NCBI RefSeq assembly: GCF_018449525.1
Contig: NZ_JAAVUS010000007.1
Span: forward strand, 62,001 to 126,000
Origin: Bradyrhizobium sp. dw_78
GTDB taxonomy: Bacteria > Pseudomonadota > Alphaproteobacteria > Rhizobiales > Xanthobacteraceae
DNA: 64,000 nucleotides
Reading direction: 5' to 3'
Positions 49,295 to 58,256 of the stretch are shown here, one piece after another (position 1 is the stretch's first letter; the number at the start of each line of letters is the position of its first letter). Position numbers and translations under genes: made by a program. Under the pieces are notes generated by a model. The model was not told the DNA's origin. It saw nothing but the letters and a program-made list of their open reading frames with translations, and made no database searches.

Positions 49295-50158
49295 TCACGA
49301 TGCCTTCGCCTCGAGCATCTCGGCGAATGTGCGGGCAAAGCTATGGGTGTCGCCGGGCCAGCGTGCCGAGACATAATTTTCATCCCGCACCACCCAGGCG
49401 GGGCGGTCGTTCGTCACCGTGTCGCGGGCTGTGCCGCTCGTCTTGCGCTTGAACTCGGGGTCGCTCTCGGGAACGTCGATGAAATCCGCAGAACTGGCCA
49501 GTGCGCGCGTAACCTCCTGCTGCACGGACATGTATCCTGCGGGTTGCCCCGCCGCCTCAGTGTAGGTGCGATAATAGTTGCGGTCCCAGAAACGTCCGAC
49601 ATGAGCGAGAGCGCTGCCCTTGCGTTCCAGTGCCCAAGGCAGCGCCGCGGTCTTTCTTCCGTACAGCACGGACCGGCCGTCGGCCCGCTTGCTGCGGGCG
49701 GCCAGCAGGACTCCATGACAGATCGCAGCTACCGGCTTTTCATCGGCGAAGAACTCGGCGGTGATCCGCTGGAGAACAGTGCTTTCGAGATATTCGCGCA
49801 TACCGCGCGCCCGGTGCCCACCGCCCAGCAGCAGGCCGTCGAAGTCCCTGGACTCGATCTGGTCCCAGCGCATCGGGCTATTAAAGGCCGGATCGCGCAG
49901 CATTTCGGCATAGGCGTTCCGTGCATCGGAATTGGCGCTCAGCAGGAGGCCCAGGACGCGGATATTGCGGAGCACCGGGATGCCGCTCCAGAGATCCAGC
50001 CCGATGCCGGAGAGCATGATCTGGTCGCTGGCACCCGGCTTGCCGTCGGGCGTCGCGAAAACCACCCGATGACCGCGCTGCGTCAGTATCTTCCAACTCA
50101 CCGCGACTTCTGTGGGGTCGAAATCGCGGCTGGGGATCGGGAGCAGAACGCGGCTCAT
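49295..50158 (-). CDS. DJ-1/PfpI-family protein (class I glutamine amidotransferase-like)
   Basis: The 287-residue protein starts with LLPIPSRDFDPTEVAVSWKI and VVFATPDGKPG. It has the nucleophile elbow VAAICHGVLLAARS with Cys near residue 147 and GLLLGGGHRARGMR before it, as in the longer DJ-1/PfpI proteins. Such proteins include glyoxalases, chaperone-type deglycases and hydratases. AAGGA lies 9 bases before the ATG. It is the first gene of the minus-strand group, and the AraC regulator encoded at 50909 is divergent from it. Confidence 0.85.
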   Translation of the reverse strand: MSRVLLPIPSRDFDPTEVAVSWKILTQRGHRVVFATPDGKPGASDQIMLSGIGLDLWSGIPVLRNIRVLGLLLSANSDARNAYAEMLRDPAFNSPMRWDQIESRDFDGLLLGGGHRARGMREYLESTVLQRITAEFFADEKPVAAICHGVLLAARSKRADGRSVLYGRKTAALPWALERKGSALAHVGRFWDRNYYRTYTEAAGQPAGYMSVQQEVTRALASSADFIDVPESDPEFKRKTSGTARDTVTNDRPAWVVRDENYVSARWPGDTHSFARTFAEMLEAKAS

Positions 50159-50908
50159 GGCGAGAGTCCTTTAGACGGGAACGGATGGCCACCCGTGGAT
50201 CGAGATCGACTGCTCGCGCTGCCAGACCCGGCGCGCAATTGAGCCATCAAGATAAGCGGATATGACGAGGAGCATGACCGGCACCCCCGACACGCCTGAC
50301 CGATCTTTCCGTCGGGTTCGGTCGGCTGGCCGTGGCCGCCGATAGCTATGAAGCCGAGGTGAAACCGACGACGACCACCGATGTTTTCACCGGTGGAAAG
50401 CTGCTCTCCATCAGTATGGAGCGGCGGTGAATCGACGGACAAACCATTCTCCTGGGGTGGCAACTCGGGTACAGCTTCAGCCATCCAGGCGTTGGCTACT
50501 TCTGTGCATCTAAGCCAAATGCTGCGCAGGGTCTTTTCAAATCCCACGCGCGGCATTTCAAAATCTTGCTTTTCTGAACGCTGCCTTCTCAAGGACCGCC
50601 GCATTCCTTCGCCTCGGACGCGCAATCGCGCCTCACCTACTCACCGCGCCGTTATTACAGATTCTTGCTTTTTCGTTCCTTCCACAGGAAGGCGGTCATC
50701 AGATCGCCGAGTCGCCAGCGCAACCGTTCCGGCTTGCCGATTTCCTCGACGGCGGCATCGCCTCGCTGCGCGTACCGGACCGGCCAACGACCAACCAAAA
50801 TCGCTGATCAAAATACTTGTCTCGGGGACCTTCAGTTCAATGAAGAACACCTATCTATGATAGGAACATGCGTTGGCGCGCCATACGTCGTGCAGAGGTG
50901 GTTGTTAC
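50159..50908. other. 750-bp gap with coding-like fragments
   Basis: No complete gene is visible. Two stretches look like protein without a proper start: plus strand about 50276-50430, ending ADSYEAEVKPTTTTDVFTGG-KLLSISMERR; and minus strand about 50800-50650, ending EEIGKPERLRWRLGDLMTAF-LWKERKSKNL. They may be remnants of lost genes. A short dyad lies at 50850. Confidence 0.45.
50850..50864. promoter_or_regulatory. dyad CCTATC-N3-GATAGG
   Basis: A perfect 6-bp inverted repeat, 45 bp before the AraC-family start codon. It may be the operator or a leader hairpin of that gene. Confidence 0.4.
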
Positions 50909-51856
50909 ATGCCGAAGGACTCGTCGATCAACTACGACAAGATGCTCACAGCAAGCCGGCAGGGTCTTAATGTCTGTAGCCCCGCCGCGTCTGATGTTAC
51001 GCCGCGCTACCTCGCGTGCGACGTCATCGCACCCGTCCGGACGATCGGTGTCGGCGCGAACAGCTCTTTGAAGGCGACATTCTGGCATTCCACGGTCGAG
51101 ACATGTGACAATGACGGCGACCCCGACTTCGTCTGCATCGCATTGAATACAGGCGGCGGACCCATCTGGCGCAACAATGAGACGATACCAAGCCAGGTTG
51201 GATCTGTGGCAATGCAGCCCTTCGAGGGAGCGCGCTGGCGATTCGAGCACCCTGTCAGCTTCGTTCAGCTATATGTGCCTTTCACCCTTCTCCAAACCGT
51301 CGCGGAGGACCTCTTCAACCGGGAGCTTGCGCACGACAAGCTGCGGATGCCGTCAGGCATCGGAGGCGACAGACTATGCAATGCCGTGCGGTCGGTTCGA
51401 TATGCCCTCTCTTTGATCGAACCGACAAATCTCATTCTCGATAGCTGGGCGCTGATCCTGTCGGAAATCCTGGTGCGCCAATTCTCAAGCCATAGCGACA
51501 AGCATCCTCGCACTTCATTCGGAAAGATTCCCGCTCTCGGGGTCGCACGCGTGGTTGATTATATCGAAGCCAGTATTGATCGAGATCTCGATTTGGCCTC
51601 GCTTGCGGGCGTTGCCTCAATGAGCGTCTATCATTTCGCGCGCCGGTTCAGGGAGACGATCGGCATGAGTCCTCACGCGTATGTTCTGTGCCGGCGGATT
51701 CGCCGTGCGCAAGAAATGCTCGATCGTGGCCGAAGCAATCTCACGCAGGTGTCAGCGGCCTGCGGCTTCTCCAGTCAGGCGCACTTGACAGCGGTGTTTC
51801 GTCGTAGCCTCGGCGTAACACCAGGCGAATACCGGCGCGCGATATCGCACACGTGA
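50909..51856 (+). CDS. AraC-family transcriptional regulator
   Basis: The start at 50909 (MPKDSSINYDKM) has AGAGG upstream; a TTG at 50873 would add 12 residues. The 315-residue protein has a cupin-like N-terminal half and a C-terminal double helix-turn-helix (DLASLAGVASMSVYHFARRF and NLTQVSAACGFSSQAHLTAV), ending SLGVTPGEYRR. It lies divergent from the DJ-1, hydrolase and SDR-like genes and probably regulates them. Confidence 0.9.
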   Translation: MPKDSSINYDKMLTASRQGLNVCSPAASDVTPRYLACDVIAPVRTIGVGANSSLKATFWHSTVETCDNDGDPDFVCIALNTGGGPIWRNNETIPSQVGSVAMQPFEGARWRFEHPVSFVQLYVPFTLLQTVAEDLFNRELAHDKLRMPSGIGGDRLCNAVRSVRYALSLIEPTNLILDSWALILSEILVRQFSSHSDKHPRTSFGKIPALGVARVVDYIEASIDRDLDLASLAGVASMSVYHFARRFRETIGMSPHAYVLCRRIRRAQEMLDRGRSNLTQVSAACGFSSQAHLTAVFRRSLGVTPGEYRRAISHT

Positions 51857-51959
51857 CGTAGGTCATCTCTTGATGGCCGACGAGGCCTGCTTCGGACGCG
51901 ACTTGCCAATCGGCGGCTGGAAGTTTTCGGCGTGCGAGAAGGAGTTGTGGTCCGAGCAA

Positions 51960-52250
51960 ATGACCGTCTCGCCTTGAAATGCGCCCGAGACAAGCCAATC
52001 AAAGCGCTGGACTACGCGAAGAAATCGGGCCTCGATCCGATCGAAATCGATCCCGTCATTATTGAGCGTTTTATGCGGTTGATGCGTGAAAAGCTCGTCT
52101 CTGGGGATGCCGCAAGCCGCAAGGCTTATCGCAGCGCAATCATCGGCTCAGTCGTTGTCTCGGACAACACGATCCGATTACCGGCTCAAACGATAATCTC
52201 CGGTCAACGCTGGGACCGAATGGCCAACCGCCCCCGGCTCGTAAATCTGT
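51960..52250 (+). pseudogene. serine recombinase (large resolvase type) C-terminal remnant, frameshifted
   Basis: The frame encodes DKPIKALDYAKKSGLDPIEI, FMRLMREKLVSGDAASRKAY and SAIIGSVVVSDNTIR, which match the C-terminal region of rhizobial large serine recombinases (consensus REKL.TG...RKAY.RS.I..V.V.D..IRI.G). After NTIR the similarity continues one frame over as ITGSNDNLRSTLGPNG, indicating a one-base deletion near 52180. The N-terminal catalytic resolvase domain is missing. It ends just beside the tRNA-Arg gene and is probably the decayed integrase of an island at that site. Confidence 0.7.
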
Positions 52251-52257
52251 TCAAGAA

Positions 52258-52334
52258 TGGCGCGCCCGAAGAGATTCGAACTCCTGACCCCCAGATTCGT
52301 AGTCTGGTGCTCTATCCAGCTGAGCTACGGGCGC
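52258..52334 (-). tRNA. tRNA-Arg (anticodon ACG)
   Basis: On the minus strand the 77-nt sequence folds as a cloverleaf: acceptor GCGCCCG with CGGGCGC, a D-arm GCTCAGCTGGATAGAGC, anticodon stem CCAGA/TCTGG with loop CTACGAA (anticodon ACG), a T-arm with GTTCGAATC, discriminator G and an encoded CCA. ACG is read as ICG for arginine CGN codons. It marks the border between catabolic accessory DNA on its 3' side and the conserved core on its 5' side. Confidence 0.95.
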
Positions 52335-52526
52335 GTTTTTCGCGGAGCATTTCAGGGCAGAGCCCACCGATGCCGCGTGCTATCGGGGAATATAAAGGCC
52401 GCGAAAGCGCGCCATAGCTACCGGCTCCGGACGGCCTTGGCAAGGTCCGATCAGCCAGGATTTTGCCGATCGGTTGACGCCGGGTTATCCGCGCAAGGGG
52501 ATGAAAACACCCGAAACCGGCGATGT

Positions 52527-54023
52527 TTACGCCCGCGCCCGCTCGTTGCGCACGGTGAGCAGTTCCACCGGCCGGTCGGGGATGGCGATCCGGAAGGTTG
52601 CTCCGATGGTGCCTTCGACCAAATGAATATCGCCGCCATGGGCGCGGATCAGTTCGGCGGCGATCGCAAGCCCCAGGCCGCTGCCGCCGGGCCGGCCCGA
52701 AGTCTGGAAAGCCTCGAACAGATGCTCGCGGGCTTTCACCGGCACGCCGGGCCCGGTGTCGGAAACCTCGACGATCGCAACAGTGCCTTCACGGCGCCCG
52801 GTGACGCGGATCTGCCGGCTTGCCACATCGCCGTTCGGACGGCCCTCGAGCGCCTGCACGGCGTTGCGCACCAGATTGAGCAGCACCCGGAACAAATGAT
52901 CGGAATCGGCGTCCATGGATAGGCCGCGCTCGATCGCGCTGATCCAGCCGATCGAGTTATCCGACGCCAGGCCGGCGGACTCGCGCACCTCCATGACAAT
53001 CGGCTCGATCAGGATCATCCGCCGATCCGGGGCCGCTTCCTGGGCGCGGCCATAGGACAGCGTCGACTGGCAGAACGCGATGGCGCGCTCCAGCGAACGC
53101 ATCAGTTTCGGCGCGAACCGCTGGACCCGCGGATCGGGCACGCTGGCGAGCTGATCGGAAAGCAGTTGCGAGGACGCCAACAGATTACGCAGATCATGGT
53201 TGATCTTCGACACCGCGAGGCCAAGGGCGGCGAGCCGGCTTTTTTGATGCAGCATCGACACCAGGTCGCGCTGCATGTCGGATAATTCGCGCTCAACGAC
53301 GCCGATCTCATCGCCGCGCTGGCTGGGGACGATGATCCGGGCCGAACTCTCGGGGTCTTCATGGAAGCCGACGAGATTGGCGGTCAGATGTCGCATCGGC
53401 CGCACGAACAGGAAATGCAGGGCGACATAGACCAGCCCGGCGGTCAGGACCGCGATTCCCATCGAGACCAGCGCCAAATTGCGGGAAAAGCGGTACATCG
53501 CCGCGCGCAGCGGCGCCTCGTCGACGATGGTCTCGATGAATTGCGCGCCGCCCGGCGCCGGCCCGATCACGCGTATCGTCTGATTGCCGCTTTCGAGCAT
53601 GGTCTGGAAGGAATCCACGATCGCCGACCATGCCGTCATCGTCCGCATGTCGACATCATGGTCGATGGCTGACGGCAAGTCGGCGCTGGCGAGCAGCCGG
53701 CGCTGTTGCCCCATCTTGATGGCAACCGCATGCGCGCCGATGCTGCCGAGGATCTGCCGTGCCAGCGAATCCGGCACCATGCCGTACGGCGCCGCGTCGA
53801 GCACCAGCGCTGCGGTGTTCGCCGCCGCCAGCCGGTCATTCAGCCGGTTCATCCGGAAATTGGCGATCGCAGGCACGTAGATCAGCATCCCCGCGATCGC
53901 GACCAGCGGGATGGTCAACAGCAGCAGCTTGCCGGACAGGCCGAGCCGCCGTAACGGCAACGGCCGCGATTTTTCCATCACCGCCTGCGCCTCGGTGTCT
54001 GACACGGTATCGATTTCTGACAC
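52527..54023 (-). CDS. membrane sensor histidine kinase
   Basis: The 498-residue protein has TM1 at about 30-54, an extracytoplasmic sensor region, TM2 at about 186-207 and a HAMP domain. A phosphoacceptor His276 follows in SKINHDLRNLLASS, then an N-box (FRVLLNLVRNAVQAL), G1 (DTGPGVP) and G2 (GGSGLGLAIA). The start is GTG with AAGG 8 bases upstream; a start at MEKSRPL is possible. No response regulator gene is adjacent. A kinase upstream of rpmH is usual in this bacterial family. Confidence 0.92.
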   Translation of the reverse strand: MSEIDTVSDTEAQAVMEKSRPLPLRRLGLSGKLLLLTIPLVAIAGMLIYVPAIANFRMNRLNDRLAAANTAALVLDAAPYGMVPDSLARQILGSIGAHAVAIKMGQQRRLLASADLPSAIDHDVDMRTMTAWSAIVDSFQTMLESGNQTIRVIGPAPGGAQFIETIVDEAPLRAAMYRFSRNLALVSMGIAVLTAGLVYVALHFLFVRPMRHLTANLVGFHEDPESSARIIVPSQRGDEIGVVERELSDMQRDLVSMLHQKSRLAALGLAVSKINHDLRNLLASSQLLSDQLASVPDPRVQRFAPKLMRSLERAIAFCQSTLSYGRAQEAAPDRRMILIEPIVMEVRESAGLASDNSIGWISAIERGLSMDADSDHLFRVLLNLVRNAVQALEGRPNGDVASRQIRVTGRREGTVAIVEVSDTGPGVPVKAREHLFEAFQTSGRPGGSGLGLAIAAELIRAHGGDIHLVEGTIGATFRIAIPDRPVELLTVRNERARA

Positions 54024-54561
54024 GGTATCTGCCTTCGCTGTGACGGGCCTTCGAGCCCGTTTAGGCCGGAATTGGTCAATTACAAATTACGGTTCGATAA
54101 TGTGCGGGGATATGGCTTCCATGGCATACCCGCGGCGGGCATCATCCTGCACCGGAAAACACCGCAATAGCCGATATATTCGGAATATCCGGACAAAATG
54201 TGCCCCTTTGAGGGACCATCAGGTTCCATTGGCAAGGTGGTTTAGAAACCCTCTTTTATTCCAGCACTACCCCTCCAGGGAAGGTTCTGGCCGAAACCGC
54301 CATCAAATCATGGATTTCCGGGGTCGTTTCGAAACCCGAAATTCGCTAAATGAACGGCGCTGACCGGGCGGATTACATACCCGAGCGGCCAGATTGACGA
54401 AAACGGGTCCCTCCCGTATAAGCCGCGCCAATTGTCCGCGATGGCCCGGTTTAATCCGGGGCGGCTCGTTTGGGCCGGAAATGGCCCGCTTTGGGCCGGC
54501 CAGCATTTGTGGGCTTATCTCAATTCAACGGCAAAATTGCCCGGTCAGCGGAGAACTACCC
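54024..54561. other. 538-bp divergent region upstream of rpmH
   Basis: There is no gene. It holds the rpmH promoter at 54394 and a GC-rich leader with hairpins at 54445-54460 (CCCGG-N6-CCGGG) and 54472-54487 (GGGCC-N6-GGCCC). I saw no DnaA box cluster, so it does not look like an origin. Confidence 0.6.
54394..54422 (+). promoter_or_regulatory. sigma-70 promoter of rpmH-rnpA-yidC
   Basis: TTGACG at 54394-54399 and TATAAG at 54417-54422 are separated by exactly 17 bp. This is a near-consensus housekeeping promoter about 140 bp before the rpmH start. The leader between them contains GC-rich hairpins that may influence expression. Confidence 0.75.
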
Positions 54562-54696
54562 GTGAAGCGGACTTATCAACCCAGCAAACTGGTGCGCAAG
54601 CGCCGTCACGGCTTCCGCGCCCGCCTCGCCACAGTTGGCGGCCGCAAAGTGCTCGCCGCACGCCGTGCTCGCGGCCGCAAGCGTTTGAGCGCCTGA
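54562..54696 (+). CDS. rpmH: 50S ribosomal protein L34
   Basis: The 44-residue protein is the full L34 sequence ([20 protein letters not shown] through [18 protein letters not shown]). The start codon is GTG with GGAG upstream. It is followed by rnpA after 25 bp, the conserved bacterial order, and is a component of the large ribosomal subunit. Confidence 0.97.
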
Positions 54697-54721
54697 AGCC
54701 GGGCCTCCCGGAGAACCTATT

Positions 54722-55084
54722 ATGGATCGGCTAAGGCAGCGGGCGGACTTCCTCGCCGTTGCCAATGGCGCGCGGATCAATAGCGCTGCCTTCGTGCTGC
54801 AAAGCCGCCACCGCGACGATGGCGGCCCGGTCCGGGTCGGCTTCACCATCACCAAGAAAAACGGCACCGCCACCGAGCGTAACCGCATCCGGCGCCGGCT
54901 TCGCGAAGTAGTGAAGCGGCTGGATACCGTAGCCATGCGGCCACACAGTGATTATGTGCTGGTCGGCCGTCGCACCGCCTTGACCCGCGACTTCGCAACC
55001 CTGCTCGACGATCTCCGCTCGGCGCTCCATCGCCTCGACCGGCAGCCCCAGAAATCGCGCGACGCAAGCCGCAGCCAGACCTGA
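54722..55084 (+). CDS. rnpA: ribonuclease P protein component
   Basis: The 120-residue basic protein begins LRQRADFLAVANGARINS and carries the RNR signature in ATERNRIRRRLREVVK. It binds the RNase P RNA and helps mature tRNA 5' ends. GGAG lies 8 bases before the ATG. The rpmH-rnpA-yidC order is conserved; yidD, often found between rnpA and yidC, is absent here. Confidence 0.96.
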   Translation: MDRLRQRADFLAVANGARINSAAFVLQSRHRDDGGPVRVGFTITKKNGTATERNRIRRRLREVVKRLDTVAMRPHSDYVLVGRRTALTRDFATLLDDLRSALHRLDRQPQKSRDASRSQT

Positions 55085-55102
55085 ATGACGAGACCTTGAA
55101 CG

Positions 55103-56980
55103 ATGAATGATAATCGCAACACCATCCTCGCCGTCATTCTCTCCGGCCTGGTGCTGATCGGCTGGCAATACTTCTTCAACCTGCCGCAGATGGAGAAGCG
55201 GCGCGCCGCCGAGCAGGTGCAGAGCGAACTGGCGAAATCCGTGCCGCAGGCCCAGACTGCCGGCACTCCGCAGGGCGGATCGACGCCGGCACCCACCGCC
55301 AATACGCCCGGGACAGAGCAGCCCAATGCGCCGATCGTCGACCGCGAGGCGGCGATTACTTCAGCCCCGCGCATCAAGATCGACACTCCGCGTCTGGCCG
55401 GCAGTATTTCGCTGCGGGGCGCGCGCATCGACGATCTGTCGCTGGTGCAGTTCCGCGAAACCGTCGATCCGGCCTCGCCCGCGATCGTGCTGTTCGCACC
55501 TTCGGGCACCGAGAGCCCATATTACGCCGAATTCGGCTGGGTCCCGGCCGGCGGCGCCGCGTTAAAGACCCCCGACCAGAACACCTTGTGGCAGCAGGAG
55601 GGCGCAAACAGCCTGACGCCGACCAGCCCGGTGACGCTAAAATACGACAATGGCGACGGCCTCACCTTCCACCGCACCATTTCGATCGACGACCATTACC
55701 TCTTCGCCATCAAGGACGAAGTCACCAATGCCGGCACCGCGCCGGTCACGCTTTATCCGTTTGCGCTGATCTCGCGGCATGGCGCCCCGAAGGTCGCGGG
55801 CTACTATATCCTGCACGAAGGCCTGATCGGCTATCTCGGTGACGACGGCCTACAGCAATACGCCTACAAGAAAATCGACGATGCGGCGGCGTTGCCGAAC
55901 CGGCCCAACGCCAAGGGCGTCGAATTCAACGTCACCAACGGCTGGCTCGGCATCACCGACAAATATTGGGCGGCGGCGTTGCTGCCGGACACCAACGCCC
56001 ATCTGAAGGCGAGCTACTCCTCAAGCCAGATCGGCAACGTCAGAACCTACCAGACCGATTATCTGGAGGATCCGCAAACCATTGCGGCCGGCGGCACTGG
56101 CAGCGCCAATGCGCGGCTGTTCGCCGGCGCCAAGGAAGCCAGCGTCGTCGGCATCAACTTTCCGGTCGGCGGCTTCGGCGGCTACAACAAGGCGCTCGAC
56201 CTCAACCATTTCGATCTGCTGATCGACTGGGGCTGGTTCTATTTCATCACCAAGCCGATGTTCCTGGCGCTGGACTTCTTCTACCACCTGGTCGGCAATT
56301 TCGGCCTCGCGATCCTGCTGGTGACGGTGCTGGTGAAGCTGTTGTTCTTCCCGCTCGCCAACAAATCCTATGCCTCGATGGCGAAGATGAAATCGGTGCA
56401 GCCGCAACTGGCCGCGCTGAAGGAACGCTATCCCGACGACAAGGTGAAGCAGCAACAGGAGATGATGGAGATCTACCGCAAGGAAAAGATCAACCCGATC
56501 GCCGGCTGCCTTCCGGTCGCGTTGCAAATTCCGGTGTTCTTCTCGCTTTACAAGGTGCTGTTCGTCACCATCGAAATGCGGCACGCGCCGTTCTACGGCT
56601 GGATCAAGGACCTGTCGGCGCCGGACCCGACCAACCTGTTTACCCTGTTCGGACTGCTTCACTTCGATCCCACTCAATTGCCGCTGTTCGGGCATTATCT
56701 GGCGCTCGGCGTCTGGCCGATCATCATGGGCATCACGATGTGGTTCCAGATGAAGCTCAACCCGACGCCGCCGGACCCGACCCAGCAGATGATCTTCACC
56801 TGGATGCCGCTGATCTTCACGTTCATGCTGGCAGGCTTCCCCGCGGGCCTCGTGATCTACTGGGCCTGGAACAACACGCTGTCGGTGCTGCAGCAAAGCA
56901 TCATCATGCGCCGCAACGGCGTGAAGGTGGAGTTGTTCGATAATCTCAAGGCCACGTTCGCTTCGAAGAAGGCGACGTAG
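55103..56980 (+). CDS. yidC: membrane protein insertase YidC
   Basis: The 625-residue protein has an N-terminal membrane anchor (about 8-25), a Pro/Thr-rich linker, a large periplasmic domain (about 80-360) and the C-terminal conserved insertase domain of five helices (for example FGLAILLVTVLVKLLFFPLA, INPIAGCLPVALQIPVFFSL and MIFTWMPLIFTFMLAGFPAG). It inserts and folds inner-membrane proteins with or without SecYEG. Length and layout match proteobacterial YidC. Confidence 0.97.
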   Translation: MNDNRNTILAVILSGLVLIGWQYFFNLPQMEKRRAAEQVQSELAKSVPQAQTAGTPQGGSTPAPTANTPGTEQPNAPIVDREAAITSAPRIKIDTPRLAGSISLRGARIDDLSLVQFRETVDPASPAIVLFAPSGTESPYYAEFGWVPAGGAALKTPDQNTLWQQEGANSLTPTSPVTLKYDNGDGLTFHRTISIDDHYLFAIKDEVTNAGTAPVTLYPFALISRHGAPKVAGYYILHEGLIGYLGDDGLQQYAYKKIDDAAALPNRPNAKGVEFNVTNGWLGITDKYWAAALLPDTNAHLKASYSSSQIGNVRTYQTDYLEDPQTIAAGGTGSANARLFAGAKEASVVGINFPVGGFGGYNKALDLNHFDLLIDWGWFYFITKPMFLALDFFYHLVGNFGLAILLVTVLVKLLFFPLANKSYASMAKMKSVQPQLAALKERYPDDKVKQQQEMMEIYRKEKINPIAGCLPVALQIPVFFSLYKVLFVTIEMRHAPFYGWIKDLSAPDPTNLFTLFGLLHFDPTQLPLFGHYLALGVWPIIMGITMWFQMKLNPTPPDPTQQMIFTWMPLIFTFMLAGFPAGLVIYWAWNNTLSVLQQSIIMRRNGVKVELFDNLKATFASKKAT

Positions 56981-56997
56981 TTTCGTTCGGATCACCT

Positions 56998-57115
56998 CGA
57001 TCCCTCATCCTGAGGAGCGGCCTTCGGCCGCGTCTCGAAGGATGAGTGGTTTTTGATTCTCTTGGGCCCCATGGTTCAAGACAGCGCTGAAGCGCCTCCT
57101 CGCCATGAGGAGTTG
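56998..57115. repeat. Bradyrhizobium-type repeat (CCTCATCCTGAGGAG family)
   Basis: CCTCATCCTGAGGAGCGGCC, GGCCGCGTCTCGAAGGATGA, GGGCCCCATGGTTC and CGCCTCCTCGCCATGAGGAG make up a long interrupted palindrome that fills most of the gap between yidC and engB. I recognise the sequence as a widespread repeat in Bradyrhizobium and Rhodopseudomonas genomes. Confidence 0.8.
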
Positions 57116-57132
57116 CAACCGGAAGCCATCGC

Positions 57133-57786
57133 ATGACCGCAGACATCGACGATGCGGAGCTGATCGAGCAGGGCCGCAAGCTGTTCGCCGGCGACTGGCA
57201 ATTCTTCTGGGCGGCGCCGTCGATCGAAACGCTGCCGCCGATGGCCGGCCTGGAAATCGCCTTCGCCGGCCGCTCCAATGTCGGCAAATCCAGCCTGATC
57301 AACGCCCTGACCGGCCGCAGCGGCCTGGCCCGCACCTCGCATACGCCGGGCCGCACCCAGGAATTGATCTTCTTCGAGGGCCCCGAAAGGGCTCACTTCA
57401 GGCTGGTCGATATGCCCGGCTATGGTTACGCCTCTGCGCCCAAGGCCAAGGTCGCGTCCTGGACCGCGCTGATTCACAAATTCCTGCAGGGAAGATCGAG
57501 CCTGGCGCGGGTCTATGTGCTGATCGACGCCCGGCATGGCCTCAAAGAGGTGGACCTTGACGTGCTGAAGACGCTCGACCGGTCAGCGGTAAGCTATCAG
57601 GTCGTGCTCACCAAGGCCGATCAGGTGAAACACTCCGAACTGGATGCGACGATGGCAGCCACCACGGCAGCGCTCGCCAAACATCCCGCCGCCTTTCCCG
57701 AAGTGCTGGCGACTTCCTCGCGTACCGGCGCCGGAATGGCCGAACTGCGTGCCGCGATGGTGCGCCTGCTCGACGAGCGCCACTGA
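57133..57786 (+). CDS. engB: ribosome biogenesis GTPase YihA/YsxC/EngB
   Basis: The 217-residue GTPase has G1 GRSNVGKSSLIN, G2 region HTPGRTQ, G3 DMPGYGYA and G4 LTKAD, the classical EngB arrangement. It assists assembly of the 50S subunit. It lies between yidC and a DUF423 gene whose start overlaps its stop by one base (TGATG). Confidence 0.96.
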   Translation: MTADIDDAELIEQGRKLFAGDWQFFWAAPSIETLPPMAGLEIAFAGRSNVGKSSLINALTGRSGLARTSHTPGRTQELIFFEGPERAHFRLVDMPGYGYASAPKAKVASWTALIHKFLQGRSSLARVYVLIDARHGLKEVDLDVLKTLDRSAVSYQVVLTKADQVKHSELDATMAATTAALAKHPAAFPEVLATSSRTGAGMAELRAAMVRLLDERH

Positions 57787-58163
57787 TGGAATCCCGTCTG
57801 TTGCGCCTTCCGGTCGTCCTGGCCGGCGTCATGGGCGCCTTTGGCGTCATCCTGGCCGCGGGCGCCGCGCATCTGCCGGACGCCGCACGGCTGGCATCGG
57901 CGTCCTCGATGCTGCTGTTTCACGCCGTGGCGGTGCTCGCTGCCGTGGCGCTGGCCGAGCGCGGCATCATCCATCGCAGGATCGGTATCCTGGCCGCCTG
58001 GGGCTTTGTCATCGCCGCTTCGCTGTTCGCCGGCGATCTGGCGCTGCGGCAATATGCCGGCCAACGCCTGTTTCCGATGGCCGCACCGACGGGCGGAACG
58101 CTTCTGATCGCGAGTTGGCTCGTGCTTGCGGTCGCGGCGGCATGGCCGCGCCGCAGCACCTGA
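57786..58163 (+). CDS. DUF423 membrane protein
   Basis: The 125-residue protein has four hydrophobic segments and the DUF423 landmarks GAFGVILAAGAAH, LLFHAVAVLAA and FAGDLALRQY. The ATG overlaps the engB stop codon, indicating coupling. The family is broadly conserved in bacteria and has no assigned function. Confidence 0.9.
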   Translation: MESRLLRLPVVLAGVMGAFGVILAAGAAHLPDAARLASASSMLLFHAVAVLAAVALAERGIIHRRIGILAAWGFVIAASLFAGDLALRQYAGQRLFPMAAPTGGTLLIASWLVLAVAAAWPRRST

Positions 58164-58256
58164 ATCATTTCAGGACATGCTTTTAAGGGCATGCTTTGCG
58201 CCATGCCCGCCAATCGGATAGAACCCGCCGATCCTCCCGACCGTGAGAGCTCCTTC

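Noticed and set aside
54024..54561. Replication origin near rpmH
   Set aside because: The rpmH-rnpA-yidC region neighbours the origin in some bacteria, but no DnaA box cluster, dnaA or parAB gene is visible here.
55966..56943. Long alternative frames on both strands within yidC
   Set aside because: YidC is complete in its own frame and the alternatives have no recognisable sequence.
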